DNA of 64,000 nucleotides from positions 62,001 to 126,000 of the forward strand of contig NZ_JAVAMB010000002.1 in assembly GCF_030730925.1 (NCBI RefSeq). The letters are read 5' to 3'. The stretch is from Flavobacterium sp. DG2-3 (GTDB taxonomy: Bacteria; Bacteroidota; Bacteroidia; Flavobacteriales; Flavobacteriaceae). The notes below the pieces were generated by a model, which was not told the origin of the DNA, did no database searches, and saw nothing but the letters and a program-made list of their open reading frames with translations. Both the position numbers and the translations under genes were made by a program. Numbering within the stretch: the stretch's first letter is position 1; the number at the start of each line of letters is the position of its first letter. Below are positions 33,792-42,570 of the stretch, piece by piece.

Positions 33792-36377
33792 ATGTATACG
33801 TTGCCGAAAATTGAGCGTTTTAATCAAGACGTTCTCTCAAAATACCACATTTATAATAGTGTTTTTATAACATTACCATTTGATTCTATAGATAATACAG
33901 GAGTTTTACTTCCTTTATTTACAGAAACTTGCGAAACAGGCTTTAAAAAACAGGAAACACCAAAAGAAATCGTTGATTTCTTCTCAAATAAATTCTTAAA
34001 TAATACCTCTGAAGAAGAAAAAATCGATCTTATGTTTCGATTTATTCAATATATTGAACGTCAGATTGTATTATTTGATGCTATTGAAGACGCTGCTTTT
34101 CCTGAGGTTAACAACATGGAAGGACGCGGATCTCTTCGTGACATTAAAGAGAAATCTGATGCTAAAGAGAAAGATGAAGAATTAAGCGAATTCTTAGAAA
34201 ACTTCAATGTGCGAACAGTTTTAACAGCGCACCCAACTCAGTTTTATCCTGGTCCGGTTTTAGGAATTATAAATGATTTGACAGAAGCAATTCGTCAAAA
34301 TGATTTGCTGCAGATTAAACAATTATTGGCTCAGTTAGGTAAAACTCCTTTTATTCAGAAAGAAAAACCAAACCCTTACGACGAAGCAGTAAGTTTAATT
34401 TGGTATCTAGAAAATGTATTTTATGCTACAGCTGGAGAAATTGTACATTATCTGCAAAAAAATATTATGGATGGAAATCCAATCCAGAATCAATTAATTA
34501 AACTTGGTTTCTGGCCAGGAGGTGACCGTGACGGAAATCCTTTTGTTACTACAGATATTACACTGAAAGTTGCAGATCGTTTGCGTACTTCAATTTTGAA
34601 GTGCTATTATGTAGAAATGAGAAATCTAAAACGTAAGCTAACTTTCTCAGGTGTAGATACTTTAGTATCTGAACTTGAACATAAACTTTACCGTTCTGTA
34701 TTTTATTCTAAAGGAGATATTTTCATCACTTTAGAAGAATTATTAACGCAATTAAACAAAGTTCGTACTATAATTATTGAAAAACATCAATCTTTATATT
34801 TGGACGAATTGGAAGCGCTTTTAGTAAAAATCAATTTATTCGGATTCCATTTTGCGTCATTAGATATTCGTCAGAATAGTAAAATTCACAATGTAGTTTT
34901 CAAAGATGTTGTAAATTATTATTTGAATTCTGGTTCTGATATTTTTCCTAAAAATTATTTCGAATTAACAGAAGATGAAAAAATCAATGTTTTATCGAAA
35001 GTTAAAGGAAATCTTGACCCAAGCAATTTTGAAAACGAAATCACCAGATATACGTTAGAATCTGTACACGCTATTAAAACTATTCAGGAGAATAATGGTG
35101 AAGAAGGAGCAAACCGTTATATTATCAGTAACAACGAAAGTGCGCTGAATGTAATGGAGACTTTCGCTATGATCCGTTTAAATAACTGGGAAAAACCTAC
35201 TGTAGACATTATTCCACTTTTTGAATCTGTAGACGATTTGCAAAATGCTCACGCTGTTATGGAGCAATTGTACACGAATCCAGAATATGCAAAACATCTT
35301 AAATCGAGAGGAAACAAGCAGACTATTATGCTTGGATTCTCAGATGGAACTAAAGATGGTGGATATTTAATGGCAAACTGGAGTATTTATCAGGCTAAAA
35401 TTTCGCTGACAAAAATTTCTAGAGAATACGGAGTTAAAGTTATTTTCTTTGATGGACGTGGTGGACCTCCGGCTCGTGGCGGTGGAAAAACACATAAATT
35501 CTATGCTTCTTTAGGGCCAAAAATTGAGAACAACGAAATTCAGATCACAGTTCAAGGTCAGACGATTAGTTCTAATTTCGGAACTTTAGACTCTTGCCGT
35601 TACAATATCGAAAACTTATTAAGTGCTGGTGTTACCAACCAAGTATTTAGCAAAGAGAAAAACGAGCTGACTGCTGATGAAACTCAGATTTTGACAGATT
35701 TAGCTAATTTAGGTTATGAGAAATATTTAAGTTTCAAAAATCACCCGAAATTCATTCCGTACTTAGAAAAAATGAGTACGCTAAAATATTATTCTAAAAC
35801 AAACATTGGAAGCCGCCCTTCTAAAAGAAGTAAATCTGAATCTTTAGATTTTGCTGATTTAAGAGCCATTCCGTTTGTGGGTTCATGGAGTCAGCTAAAA
35901 CAAAACGTTCCTGGGTTCTTTGGAGTAGGTTCTGCTTTGAAACATTTTGAAGAAAGTGGACAATGGGATAAAGTAAGCGATTTATACCACAATTCATTGT
36001 TTTTCAAAACCTTACTTGAAAACAGTATGATGTCATTGGCAAAATCATTCTTACCGTTGACAGCTTATATGAGAAAAGATCCTGAGTTTGGCGAATTCTG
36101 GCAGATTATTTATGACGAATTCTCAGAAACAAAACGTCTTTTATTGAAAATTGCGGGACACAAAACCTTGATGGAAAACTATCCTGATGGTATTGCTTCA
36201 ATTCAGATTAGAGAGCGCATTGTTTTACCATTATTAACCATTCAGCAATATGCTTTATTGAGAATCAATGAGTTGAACAAAGAAGAAGTTCCAAATGAAG
36301 AATTGGTGAAAGTATATGAAAAGATTGTAACAAGATCTTTATTCGGAAATACTAACGCAAGTAGAAATTCAGCTTAA
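33792..36377 (+). CDS. ppc: Phosphoenolpyruvate carboxylase
   Basis: 861 residues. Carboxylates PEP to oxaloacetate, the main anaplerotic step. Catalytic His in VLTAHPTQFYPGPV, PEP-binding FWPGGDRDGNPFVT, the segment MLGFSDGTKDGGYLMANW, and the glycine-rich loop FFDGRGGPPARGGGKTH. The C terminus ends in TRSLFGNTNASRNSA, differing from the classic NTG end but similar to Bacteroidota homologues. A DinB-family gene follows 10 bases later and is probably co-transcribed. Confidence 0.93.
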   Translation: MYTLPKIERFNQDVLSKYHIYNSVFITLPFDSIDNTGVLLPLFTETCETGFKKQETPKEIVDFFSNKFLNNTSEEEKIDLMFRFIQYIERQIVLFDAIEDAAFPEVNNMEGRGSLRDIKEKSDAKEKDEELSEFLENFNVRTVLTAHPTQFYPGPVLGIINDLTEAIRQNDLLQIKQLLAQLGKTPFIQKEKPNPYDEAVSLIWYLENVFYATAGEIVHYLQKNIMDGNPIQNQLIKLGFWPGGDRDGNPFVTTDITLKVADRLRTSILKCYYVEMRNLKRKLTFSGVDTLVSELEHKLYRSVFYSKGDIFITLEELLTQLNKVRTIIIEKHQSLYLDELEALLVKINLFGFHFASLDIRQNSKIHNVVFKDVVNYYLNSGSDIFPKNYFELTEDEKINVLSKVKGNLDPSNFENEITRYTLESVHAIKTIQENNGEEGANRYIISNNESALNVMETFAMIRLNNWEKPTVDIIPLFESVDDLQNAHAVMEQLYTNPEYAKHLKSRGNKQTIMLGFSDGTKDGGYLMANWSIYQAKISLTKISREYGVKVIFFDGRGGPPARGGGKTHKFYASLGPKIENNEIQITVQGQTISSNFGTLDSCRYNIENLLSAGVTNQVFSKEKNELTADETQILTDLANLGYEKYLSFKNHPKFIPYLEKMSTLKYYSKTNIGSRPSKRSKSESLDFADLRAIPFVGSWSQLKQNVPGFFGVGSALKHFEESGQWDKVSDLYHNSLFFKTLLENSMMSLAKSFLPLTAYMRKDPEFGEFWQIIYDEFSETKRLLLKIAGHKTLMENYPDGIASIQIRERIVLPLLTIQQYALLRINELNKEEVPNEELVKVYEKIVTRSLFGNTNASRNSA

Positions 36378-36387
36378 AACAGAATAA

Positions 36388-36903
36388 ATGAGAGCAGCAG
36401 AATTATTAGATAATGAATATTCAGGACATTTTGGCAATTATGTCAAAGCGGCCGGCGACGGAATTTTAATTGAAGAATTAGAAATTTCGCTTCATGAATT
36501 TATCCGATTTGTTCAAAATATCCCGATGGATAAATTTGATTATCGCTATGCAGAAGGAAAGTGGACAATAAAAGACATTATTCAGCATGTTATAGATACG
36601 GAACGAATTTTTGCTTATCGCGCTTTGCGTTTTTCTAGAAACGACCAAACACCTTTGCCAAGTTTTGAAGAAAACGATTATGCAGAGAACACCGATTCAA
36701 ACAAAAGAAGTATTCAAGATTTATTAACTGAACTTTCAGCTGTAAGACATTCAACTCTATTGTTTTATAAAAGCTTATCTCAAGAACAGCTTAAGAGAAT
36801 CGGCACTGCATCAAACAATCCAATTTCAGTTCGCGCTTTAGGTTTTGTTATGATAGGACATCAGAGACATCATCAAAAAGTTTTTGAAGAGAGGTATTTG
36901 TAA
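36388..36903 (+). CDS. DinB family protein
   Basis: 171 residues, four-helix DinB/YfiT-like fold. Metal-binding histidines are at IIQHVIDTERIFAYRALR and GHQRHHQKVFEERY, with the family tryptophan segment EGKWTIKDIIQH. DinB-like proteins include thiol transferases that use bacillithiol or mycothiol; a YpdA-type bacillithiol reductase is encoded at 19671, so a bacillithiol role is possible. Ten bases downstream of ppc, with a terminator after it. Confidence 0.83.
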   Translation: MRAAELLDNEYSGHFGNYVKAAGDGILIEELEISLHEFIRFVQNIPMDKFDYRYAEGKWTIKDIIQHVIDTERIFAYRALRFSRNDQTPLPSFEENDYAENTDSNKRSIQDLLTELSAVRHSTLLFYKSLSQEQLKRIGTASNNPISVRALGFVMIGHQRHHQKVFEERYL

Positions 36904-36925
36904 AGTATAAAATATCTTAAAAGTA

Positions 36926-36960
36926 AAAATCCTGTGAAAATTAATTCACAGGATTTTTTT
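36926..36960 (+). terminator. Terminator after the ppc-dinB pair
   Basis: Perfect 13-base arms AAAATCCTGTGAA / TTCACAGGATTTT, then T run. Confidence 0.8.
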
Positions 36961-36978
36961 GTTTTTTTTATTCTGTTT

Positions 36979-37078
36979 GTCATCCTGACGAAGGAAGGAT
37001 CTCCGTAAGTAGCTCGACAAAGATTGTAGATTATACTTGCGGAGTTTCTCGCGGAGATCCTTCCTTCGTCAGCATGAC
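36979..37078. repeat. 100-bp interspersed inverted repeat
   Basis: 27-base arms GTCATCCTGACGAAGGAAGG.. and its complement (one mismatch) around a 46-base centre. It begins with the GTCATCCTGA end shared with the element at 14720. Located between convergent genes. Confidence 0.75.
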
Positions 37079-37115
37079 AAAATTGATGAATAAATATTTT
37101 ATTGAAAAAAAGAAA

Positions 37116-39224
37116 TTACTTATTCCTCTCCACAATAGCCAAACCTAAACGAATTTTATCATAAGATAATTTTTCTTCAAAATGATCGAAATAAGGTTTT
37201 AGTGCTGTAGGATATTCCAGTTCTATCTGTGCTTTATGAAGAAGCTTAACTTCTTCGTCAGAAATAAACGGACTCAAATCGATATCATTTCCATCACTAT
37301 ACAATTTAGCCAAATGTGAAATAATGGTCGGAACTCCAAGTTTTCGTCTTTCAGCAATTTCTTCTACCGAAATACCATCTTGATATAATTCTAAAGTTGC
37401 TTTATACGTGTTGCCTTCTTTCTTTTTCTTAGAATTTTCGTTCTTTACTTTTTCATAATAAATTATGGCGTCAATAAATTCAGTCCCATACTTTTCTAGT
37501 TTTGCTTTTCCAACTCCATCAATCGTAAGGAATTCCTCTTCACTCATTGGTCTTACTATTTCCATCTGCCTTAATGCAGCATCACTAAAAATCACATAAG
37601 CGGGAACTTCTTCATCTTTTGCAATTTCATAGCGTAATTTTCGAAGTATTTCAAAAAGAGAGTTTTTCGCTGGTTTAGCTTTTGCTTCTTTGATTTCGTT
37701 TTTATCAATTATTTTTTTAACGACAGTCGTTAATTTTACTTTTTCGCCTTCAAACAAAACTTTCTTTGCAAAAGGAGTAAGGAGAATTTTATTATGTTGA
37801 TGAAAAGCAATTTCGCAATAGCCTAAATTAATAAGCTGAATAAGATACTGATTCCAATCGTACCAAGAAACGTCATCGCCAATTCCGTACGTTTTTAGCG
37901 TTTGATAATTTTTTTCGTAGATATATGCGTTTTTTGAGCCTCTTAAAAAATCAACAATTACCGCTAGAGGTTCAGATTCTTTTAAACGCACAATTGCAGA
38001 CAAAGCTTTTTGCGCGAGAATCGTCCCATCGAAAAAAGTTGGAGGATTTTTGCAAATATCGCAGTTTCCGCAATTCTCCGTAACCAGTTCACCAAAATAA
38101 GAAAGCAGAATTTTTCTTCGACAGCTCACAGCATCGGCATATTGTTTCATTCTATCCAATTTTGCCAATTGAATATCAGAATTGAGTCCTTCAGATGCAA
38201 ATTTCTGCAACTGAATTACATCGGCATAACTTTCAAACATAACCGTTTCGGCTGGAAGACCATCACGACCGGCACGCCCAATTTCCTGATAATAGCCTTC
38301 AATATTTTTAGGAAGATTGTAATGAATCACCCAACGGACATTCGATTTGTCAATTCCCATTCCGAAAGCAATTGTAGCACAAACCACCTGACAGTCATCA
38401 TTAATAAATTGATCCTGAGTTTTAGCACGAGTTTCATTATCCAAGCCTGCATGATAGGCTTTTGCTACAATACCGTTTTTTCTTAATTTATCAGCAAGTT
38501 CTTCTGTGGTTTTGCGACTTAAGCAATAGACTATTCCCGATTCATTAGGTTTCTTTTCAATAAAATCTATAATTTGCTTTACACGATCCAAAGCGGGACG
38601 AACTTCTAAACTTAAATTTTTTCGATCAAAAGAAGCTATAAAAGTTTTTGGATTTTTTAGCTTTAATTGTTTAATTATATCGGTTCTTGTCGCTTTGTCG
38701 GCCGTAGCAGTTAAAGCCAAGACTGGAGTAGAAGGGAAGCGGCTTTTTAAATATCCCAAATTAGTGTATGCAGGCCTAAAATCATGTCCCCAGGAAGAAA
38801 TACAATGCGCTTCATCAATGGCTATCAAGCTAATATTCAATTCATTGAAGGCCACATCTAAATAAGAAAGACTTTCTGGTGCAATGTAAACTAATTTAAA
38901 ATGATTTGATTTTAGGTTATCTATATAATATTGCTGCTCTTGCGAGGATTGTGTGCTATTGATATAACAGGCAGAAATCCCATTGGTTTTCAAACTATCG
39001 ACTTGATCTTTCATTAAAGCAATCAAAGGCGATATTACAATGGTAATTCCTGGCAGAATTAAAGCTGGAAGCTGAAAGCATATTGATTTTCCCCCACCAG
39101 TAGGCATAATCGCTAAGGTATCTTGACCAGATAAAATAGTATTGATTATAGTTTCTTGATTTGGTCTGAATTTTTCAAAACCAAAATTTTCTTTTAACGT
39201 GGTGTGTAGTAATTCTGAATTCAT
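37116..39224 (-). CDS. recQ: RecQ family ATP-dependent DNA helicase
   Basis: 702 residues. 3'-5' DNA helicase for recombination repair. Walker A MPTGGGKSICFQLPA, DEAH box IAIDEAHCISSWGHDFRP, motif VI QEIGRAGRDG, zinc-binding cysteines SCRRKILLSYFGE and NCGNCDIC, RQC winged helix, then an HRDC-like domain (MSEEEFLTIDGVGKAKLEKY) and a C-terminal HTH-like tail (TLELYQDGISVEEIAERRKL). Length agrees with RecQ proteins of Bacteroidota, some of which carry this tail. Monocistronic. Confidence 0.93.
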   Translation of the reverse strand: MNSELLHTTLKENFGFEKFRPNQETIINTILSGQDTLAIMPTGGGKSICFQLPALILPGITIVISPLIALMKDQVDSLKTNGISACYINSTQSSQEQQYYIDNLKSNHFKLVYIAPESLSYLDVAFNELNISLIAIDEAHCISSWGHDFRPAYTNLGYLKSRFPSTPVLALTATADKATRTDIIKQLKLKNPKTFIASFDRKNLSLEVRPALDRVKQIIDFIEKKPNESGIVYCLSRKTTEELADKLRKNGIVAKAYHAGLDNETRAKTQDQFINDDCQVVCATIAFGMGIDKSNVRWVIHYNLPKNIEGYYQEIGRAGRDGLPAETVMFESYADVIQLQKFASEGLNSDIQLAKLDRMKQYADAVSCRRKILLSYFGELVTENCGNCDICKNPPTFFDGTILAQKALSAIVRLKESEPLAVIVDFLRGSKNAYIYEKNYQTLKTYGIGDDVSWYDWNQYLIQLINLGYCEIAFHQHNKILLTPFAKKVLFEGEKVKLTTVVKKIIDKNEIKEAKAKPAKNSLFEILRKLRYEIAKDEEVPAYVIFSDAALRQMEIVRPMSEEEFLTIDGVGKAKLEKYGTEFIDAIIYYEKVKNENSKKKKEGNTYKATLELYQDGISVEEIAERRKLGVPTIISHLAKLYSDGNDIDLSPFISDEEVKLLHKAQIELEYPTALKPYFDHFEEKLSYDKIRLGLAIVERNK

Positions 39225-39329
39225 TAGGCTGATAATTTATAAAATCATTAGTAAAACCGAAAATAGATATTTAGAAATAATCTTACAAATTTTAAATGGT
39301 TTTGTTATAATTTATAACAATTCATAAAA

Positions 39330-39355
39330 AAAGGAACTCTAAAAAGAGTTCCTTT
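39330..39355 (-). terminator. Terminator after the acidic-protein gene
   Basis: Perfect 10-base arms AAAGGAACTC / GAGTTCCTTT with a 6-base loop and T run on the minus strand; 18 bases after the stop at 39374. Confidence 0.75.
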
Positions 39356-39373
39356 ATATTTTAAAGAAATGAA

Positions 39374-39787
39374 TTAATCTTCATCGTCTTCATCTTCTTC
39401 GTCATAATCAGTATCTGCTTTATCATCGTCGTCATCGTCATCATCACCGCCGTCAGTATCAGGTTTGTCTAGATTTTCGTCTTCATCATCGTCATCATTA
39501 CTAATATCGTCATCAAGATCCATTCCTTTAACTGGTGCAATTGCATCTACATCAACATCTAAATCGTCATCTTCATCGTAGTTTTCAATTCTGTCAGCAA
39601 GTTTAGTACTAATTTTTACCAAATAAATAGTGTCTTCAGTACGAACTTCTACAGCTTCGACCAATTCGTTTTTAGCATTTCTAAAACGGATTACATCCGA
39701 ATCATCATAACCATCAGGAAATTTTTCAACCAAAAGGTTTAAAATTTCGTTGGTAAGTTTGGCGTAGTCTACTATAACTCTTTTCAT
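39374..39787 (-). CDS. Small protein with extremely acidic C-terminal tail
   Basis: 137 residues. The first 70 residues are an ordinary globular segment (VDYAKLTNEILNLLVEKFPD, DVIRFRNAKNELVEAVEVRT). The last 65 are almost pure Asp/Glu runs (DDDDDDDDKADTDYDEEDED). Homologues in flavobacteria are sometimes labelled DNA primase, a label the sequence does not support. It starts 8 bases after the deoxyhypusine-synthase-like gene and is probably co-transcribed with it. The tail could bind metal ions or basic proteins or mimic DNA; function unknown. Confidence 0.7.
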   Translation of the reverse strand: MKRVIVDYAKLTNEILNLLVEKFPDGYDDSDVIRFRNAKNELVEAVEVRTEDTIYLVKISTKLADRIENYDEDDDLDVDVDAIAPVKGMDLDDDISNDDDDEDENLDKPDTDGGDDDDDDDDKADTDYDEEDEDDED

Positions 39788-39795
39788 AAATTATC

Positions 39796-40764
39796 TTATA
39801 AATCTAATAAGTATGCAAAAATTAACGGAGCAACAATTGTAGCATCCGATTCAATAATAAATTTAGGGGTTTTGATGTCTAATTTACCCCAAGTGATTTT
39901 TTCATTTGGAACTGCCCCAGAGTAAGAACCATAACTAGTTGTTGAATCTGAGATTTGGCAGAAATAACTCCAAAATGGAACATCGTGCATTTCCATATCT
40001 TGGTACAGCATAGGAACAACACAAATAGGGAAGTCACCAGCGATACCACCACCGATTTGGAAGAATCCAATTCCGTTTGAACTGTTTTTAGAATACCAAT
40101 CCGCAAGGAAAGTCATGTATTCGATACCAGATTTCATGGTAGACGCTTTTAATTCACCTTTAATTACGTATGAAGCAAAGATATTACCCATAGTACTATC
40201 TTCCCATCCAGGAACGATAATTGGCAAGTTTTTCTCTGCAGCTGCATACATCCAGCTATCTTTTAAGTCAATTTCGTAATATTCTTCTAAAACGCCAGAC
40301 AATAACATTTTATACATAAATTCGTGTGGGAAGTAACGCTCACCTTTGTCGTCAGCATCTTTCCAAATTTTGTAAATATGTTTTTGTAAACGACGGAAAG
40401 CTTCATGCTCAGGAATACAAGTGTCAGTAACACGGTTTAATCCTCTTTCTAGTAAAGCCCATTCGTCTTCTGGTGTCAAATCACGGTAGTTAGGAACTCT
40501 TTCGTAGTGAGAATGAGCTACTAAATTCATGATATCTTCTTCTAAGTTTGCTCCAGTACATGAAATAATATGCACTTTGTCTTGTCTGATTACTTCGGCA
40601 AAAATTTTACCAATTTCTGCTGTACTCATTGCTCCAGCCATACTTACCAGCATCTTAGCACCATCAGCTAATTGCTGCTCGTATGCTTTTGCAGCATCTA
40701 CCAATGAAGCAGAGTTAAAATGCAAATAGTGTTTTTCAATAAACTGACTGATTGGTCCTTTCAT
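39796..40764 (-). CDS. Deoxyhypusine synthase-like protein (possible homospermidine synthase)
   Basis: 322 residues, NAD-dependent DHS fold. Seen are SMAGAMSTAEIGKIFAEVI, HIISCTGANLEEDIMNLVAH, PIIVPGWEDSTMGNIFASYV, FFQIGGGIAGDFPICVVP and the active-site lysine segment EKITWGKLDI (Lys294). Bacteria lack the eIF5A substrate of true DHS; bacterial homologues move an aminobutyl group between polyamines, for example to make homospermidine, the main polyamine reported for Flavobacterium. The next upstream gene encodes a fold-III decarboxylase, which supports a polyamine role. Confidence 0.85.
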   Translation of the reverse strand: MKGPISQFIEKHYLHFNSASLVDAAKAYEQQLADGAKMLVSMAGAMSTAEIGKIFAEVIRQDKVHIISCTGANLEEDIMNLVAHSHYERVPNYRDLTPEDEWALLERGLNRVTDTCIPEHEAFRRLQKHIYKIWKDADDKGERYFPHEFMYKMLLSGVLEEYYEIDLKDSWMYAAAEKNLPIIVPGWEDSTMGNIFASYVIKGELKASTMKSGIEYMTFLADWYSKNSSNGIGFFQIGGGIAGDFPICVVPMLYQDMEMHDVPFWSYFCQISDSTTSYGSYSGAVPNEKITWGKLDIKTPKFIIESDATIVAPLIFAYLLDL

Positions 40765-40864
40765 TTTTTTTTGTTTTTTTTGAATTAAAAAGTTTAACCT
40801 TTTTGGATGTTAATGCAAATTAAGAATTTTTAACAAAATTCTATTACTTAATCTGCCGTTTTTT

Positions 40865-42268
40865 TTACAACTTTTTTTTGTAGCCTAAAATCTTTAAAAC
40901 ATCGTCTGAAGTCTGTTGTTCTGAGAAAACCTCAGTTGCCAGAATTCCATTTTCATCACGATCAATTAAAATGTGTTTAGGCTGCGGAATCAAGCAGTGG
41001 TGCAGACCACCGTATCCTCCAATTGTTTCTTGATAAGCGCCAGTATTAAAGAATCCGATATATAACGGCTTTTCTTTGTTGTACTTAGGCAGGTAAATTG
41101 CATTCATGTTTTGCTCAGAGTTGTAATAGTCGTCACTATCACAAGTCAGACCTCCCAACAGTACCCGCTCGTAAGTATCATTCCAGCGGTTAATAGCCAG
41201 CATGATAAAACGTTTATTTATAGCCCAAGTATCTGGTAAAGTGGTAATGAAAGATGAGTCAATCATGTTCCATTTTTCTCTATCATTTTGCTGTTTTTGG
41301 TATAAAACCTGATAGATTGCACCACCGCTTTCACCTACAGTAAACGATCCAAATTCCGTAAATATATTTGGAACATCAACTTCGGCTTCATCACAAGCAA
41401 TTTTAATCTGATTGATAATTTCATCAATCATATATTGATAATCATATTCAAAAGCAAGTGAGTTTTTAATAGGGAAACCACCGCCAATGTTCAGTCCGTC
41501 TAGTGTAGGACATTCTTTTTTAAGAGCAATGTAAACTTTAATACACTTTACAAGCTCGTTCCAATAGTATGATGTATCGTTGATTCCGGTATTGATAAAG
41601 AAGTGAAGCATTTTCAGCTCTAATTTATCGTTTTCCTGAATTTGTTTTTTATAGAAAGAAACAATGTTTTTGTAACCAATACCTAATCTAGAAGTATAAA
41701 ACTCAAATTTAGGCTCTTCTTCAGCAGCAATACGGATTCCAATTTTGAATTTTCCTTTAATTTCTGCCTGAAGTAAATCTAACTCTTCGTAGTTATCAAT
41801 AATCGGAATAGTATTTTTATGTCCATTATTGATTAATCTAGCGATATTGCTAATATATTCGTCTCTTTTGAAACCGTTGCAAATTACAAATGTACTTTTG
41901 TTGATTTTTCCGTTTTCTAATAAATTCTCTACGATATTAACATCAAAAGCAGATGATGTTTCGATATGAATGTTATTCTTGAAAGCTTCATTCATAATAT
42001 ATTCAAAATGAGAGCTTTTCGTACAATAACAATAATAATATTTTGCGTCGTATTTATTCTTCTCCATTGATTTTCTGAACCAAGCTTTTGCTTTGTTGAT
42101 GTTTTCAGAAATTTGAGGCAAGTAAGTAAACTTTAATGGTGTACCATATTGTTCAACCAATTTCATCAAATCAATATTGTGAAACTGAAGGTTGTCTTTG
42201 TTTAGTTTAAATTCCTCTTGAGGGAAGTAGTATGTTTGGTTTATTAGATCAGAATATTTTGTATTCAT
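40865..42268 (-). CDS. Arginine decarboxylase, fold III PLP enzyme
   Basis: 467 residues. PLP lysine Lys84 in YYYCYCTKSSHFEY, phosphate-binding GLNIGGGFPIKNS and TEFGSFTVGESGG, and the catalytic Cys/Asp motif GGLTCDSDDYYNS. The gene lies upstream of the DHS-like gene on the same strand, separated by about 100 bases. Flavobacterial homologues are called arginine decarboxylase and would make agmatine for polyamine synthesis; ornithine, lysine or carboxynorspermidine cannot be ruled out from sequence alone. A promoter about 250 bases upstream gives it a long leader. Confidence 0.82.
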   Translation of the reverse strand: MNTKYSDLINQTYYFPQEEFKLNKDNLQFHNIDLMKLVEQYGTPLKFTYLPQISENINKAKAWFRKSMEKNKYDAKYYYCYCTKSSHFEYIMNEAFKNNIHIETSSAFDVNIVENLLENGKINKSTFVICNGFKRDEYISNIARLINNGHKNTIPIIDNYEELDLLQAEIKGKFKIGIRIAAEEEPKFEFYTSRLGIGYKNIVSFYKKQIQENDKLELKMLHFFINTGINDTSYYWNELVKCIKVYIALKKECPTLDGLNIGGGFPIKNSLAFEYDYQYMIDEIINQIKIACDEAEVDVPNIFTEFGSFTVGESGGAIYQVLYQKQQNDREKWNMIDSSFITTLPDTWAINKRFIMLAINRWNDTYERVLLGGLTCDSDDYYNSEQNMNAIYLPKYNKEKPLYIGFFNTGAYQETIGGYGGLHHCLIPQPKHILIDRDENGILATEVFSEQQTSDDVLKILGYKKKL

Positions 42269-42515
42269 TTATTTGTCAATGTTTAGAGATTGTAATTGTA
42301 ATTTAATTTAGGTTTTTTGGGACTAAATCTTAAATTCAAACTCTAATATTGGCGAATATAATAGGCAGTTTTTCGTGCTCCGCTTTTGTACATTGGAAAA
42401 CATCGATACAAAAAGGGCTTTTACTATTGTAGAAACGGTTCAACATTCTTAATAAAGAACTGCTGAGTCTGTTTCTGTAAGAGCTAAAGTGCCTTTGCTG
42501 CTTGTTTGTTTTCAT
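42269..42515 (-). promoter_or_regulatory. Long leader of the decarboxylase gene with possible small ORF
   Basis: The minus strand has a -7 element TACATTTG at 42520-42527 (exact TAnnTTTG) with TTG at 42549-42551, 21 bases upstream. Transcription would start at about the ATG at 42515. That ATG opens a 59-codon frame (MKTNKQQRHFSSYRNRLSSS ...) ending at 42336, which would then be leaderless. Either the leader of about 250 bases is non-coding or it carries a small protein. The coding case is unproven. Confidence 0.4.
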
Positions 42516-42570
42516 GGGGCAAATGTAAAAAATAATATATACCAAATGCAATGCTTTTGATTAAAAAAGT

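Noticed and set aside
38010-38486. 158-codon frame antisense to recQ
   Set aside because: Lies wholly over conserved helicase motifs and has no family resemblance.
42336-42551. 71-codon frame on the minus strand as a firm gene
   Set aside because: Its first part lies over the promoter and only 59 codons could be translated, without a leader; kept only as a possibility within the leader feature.
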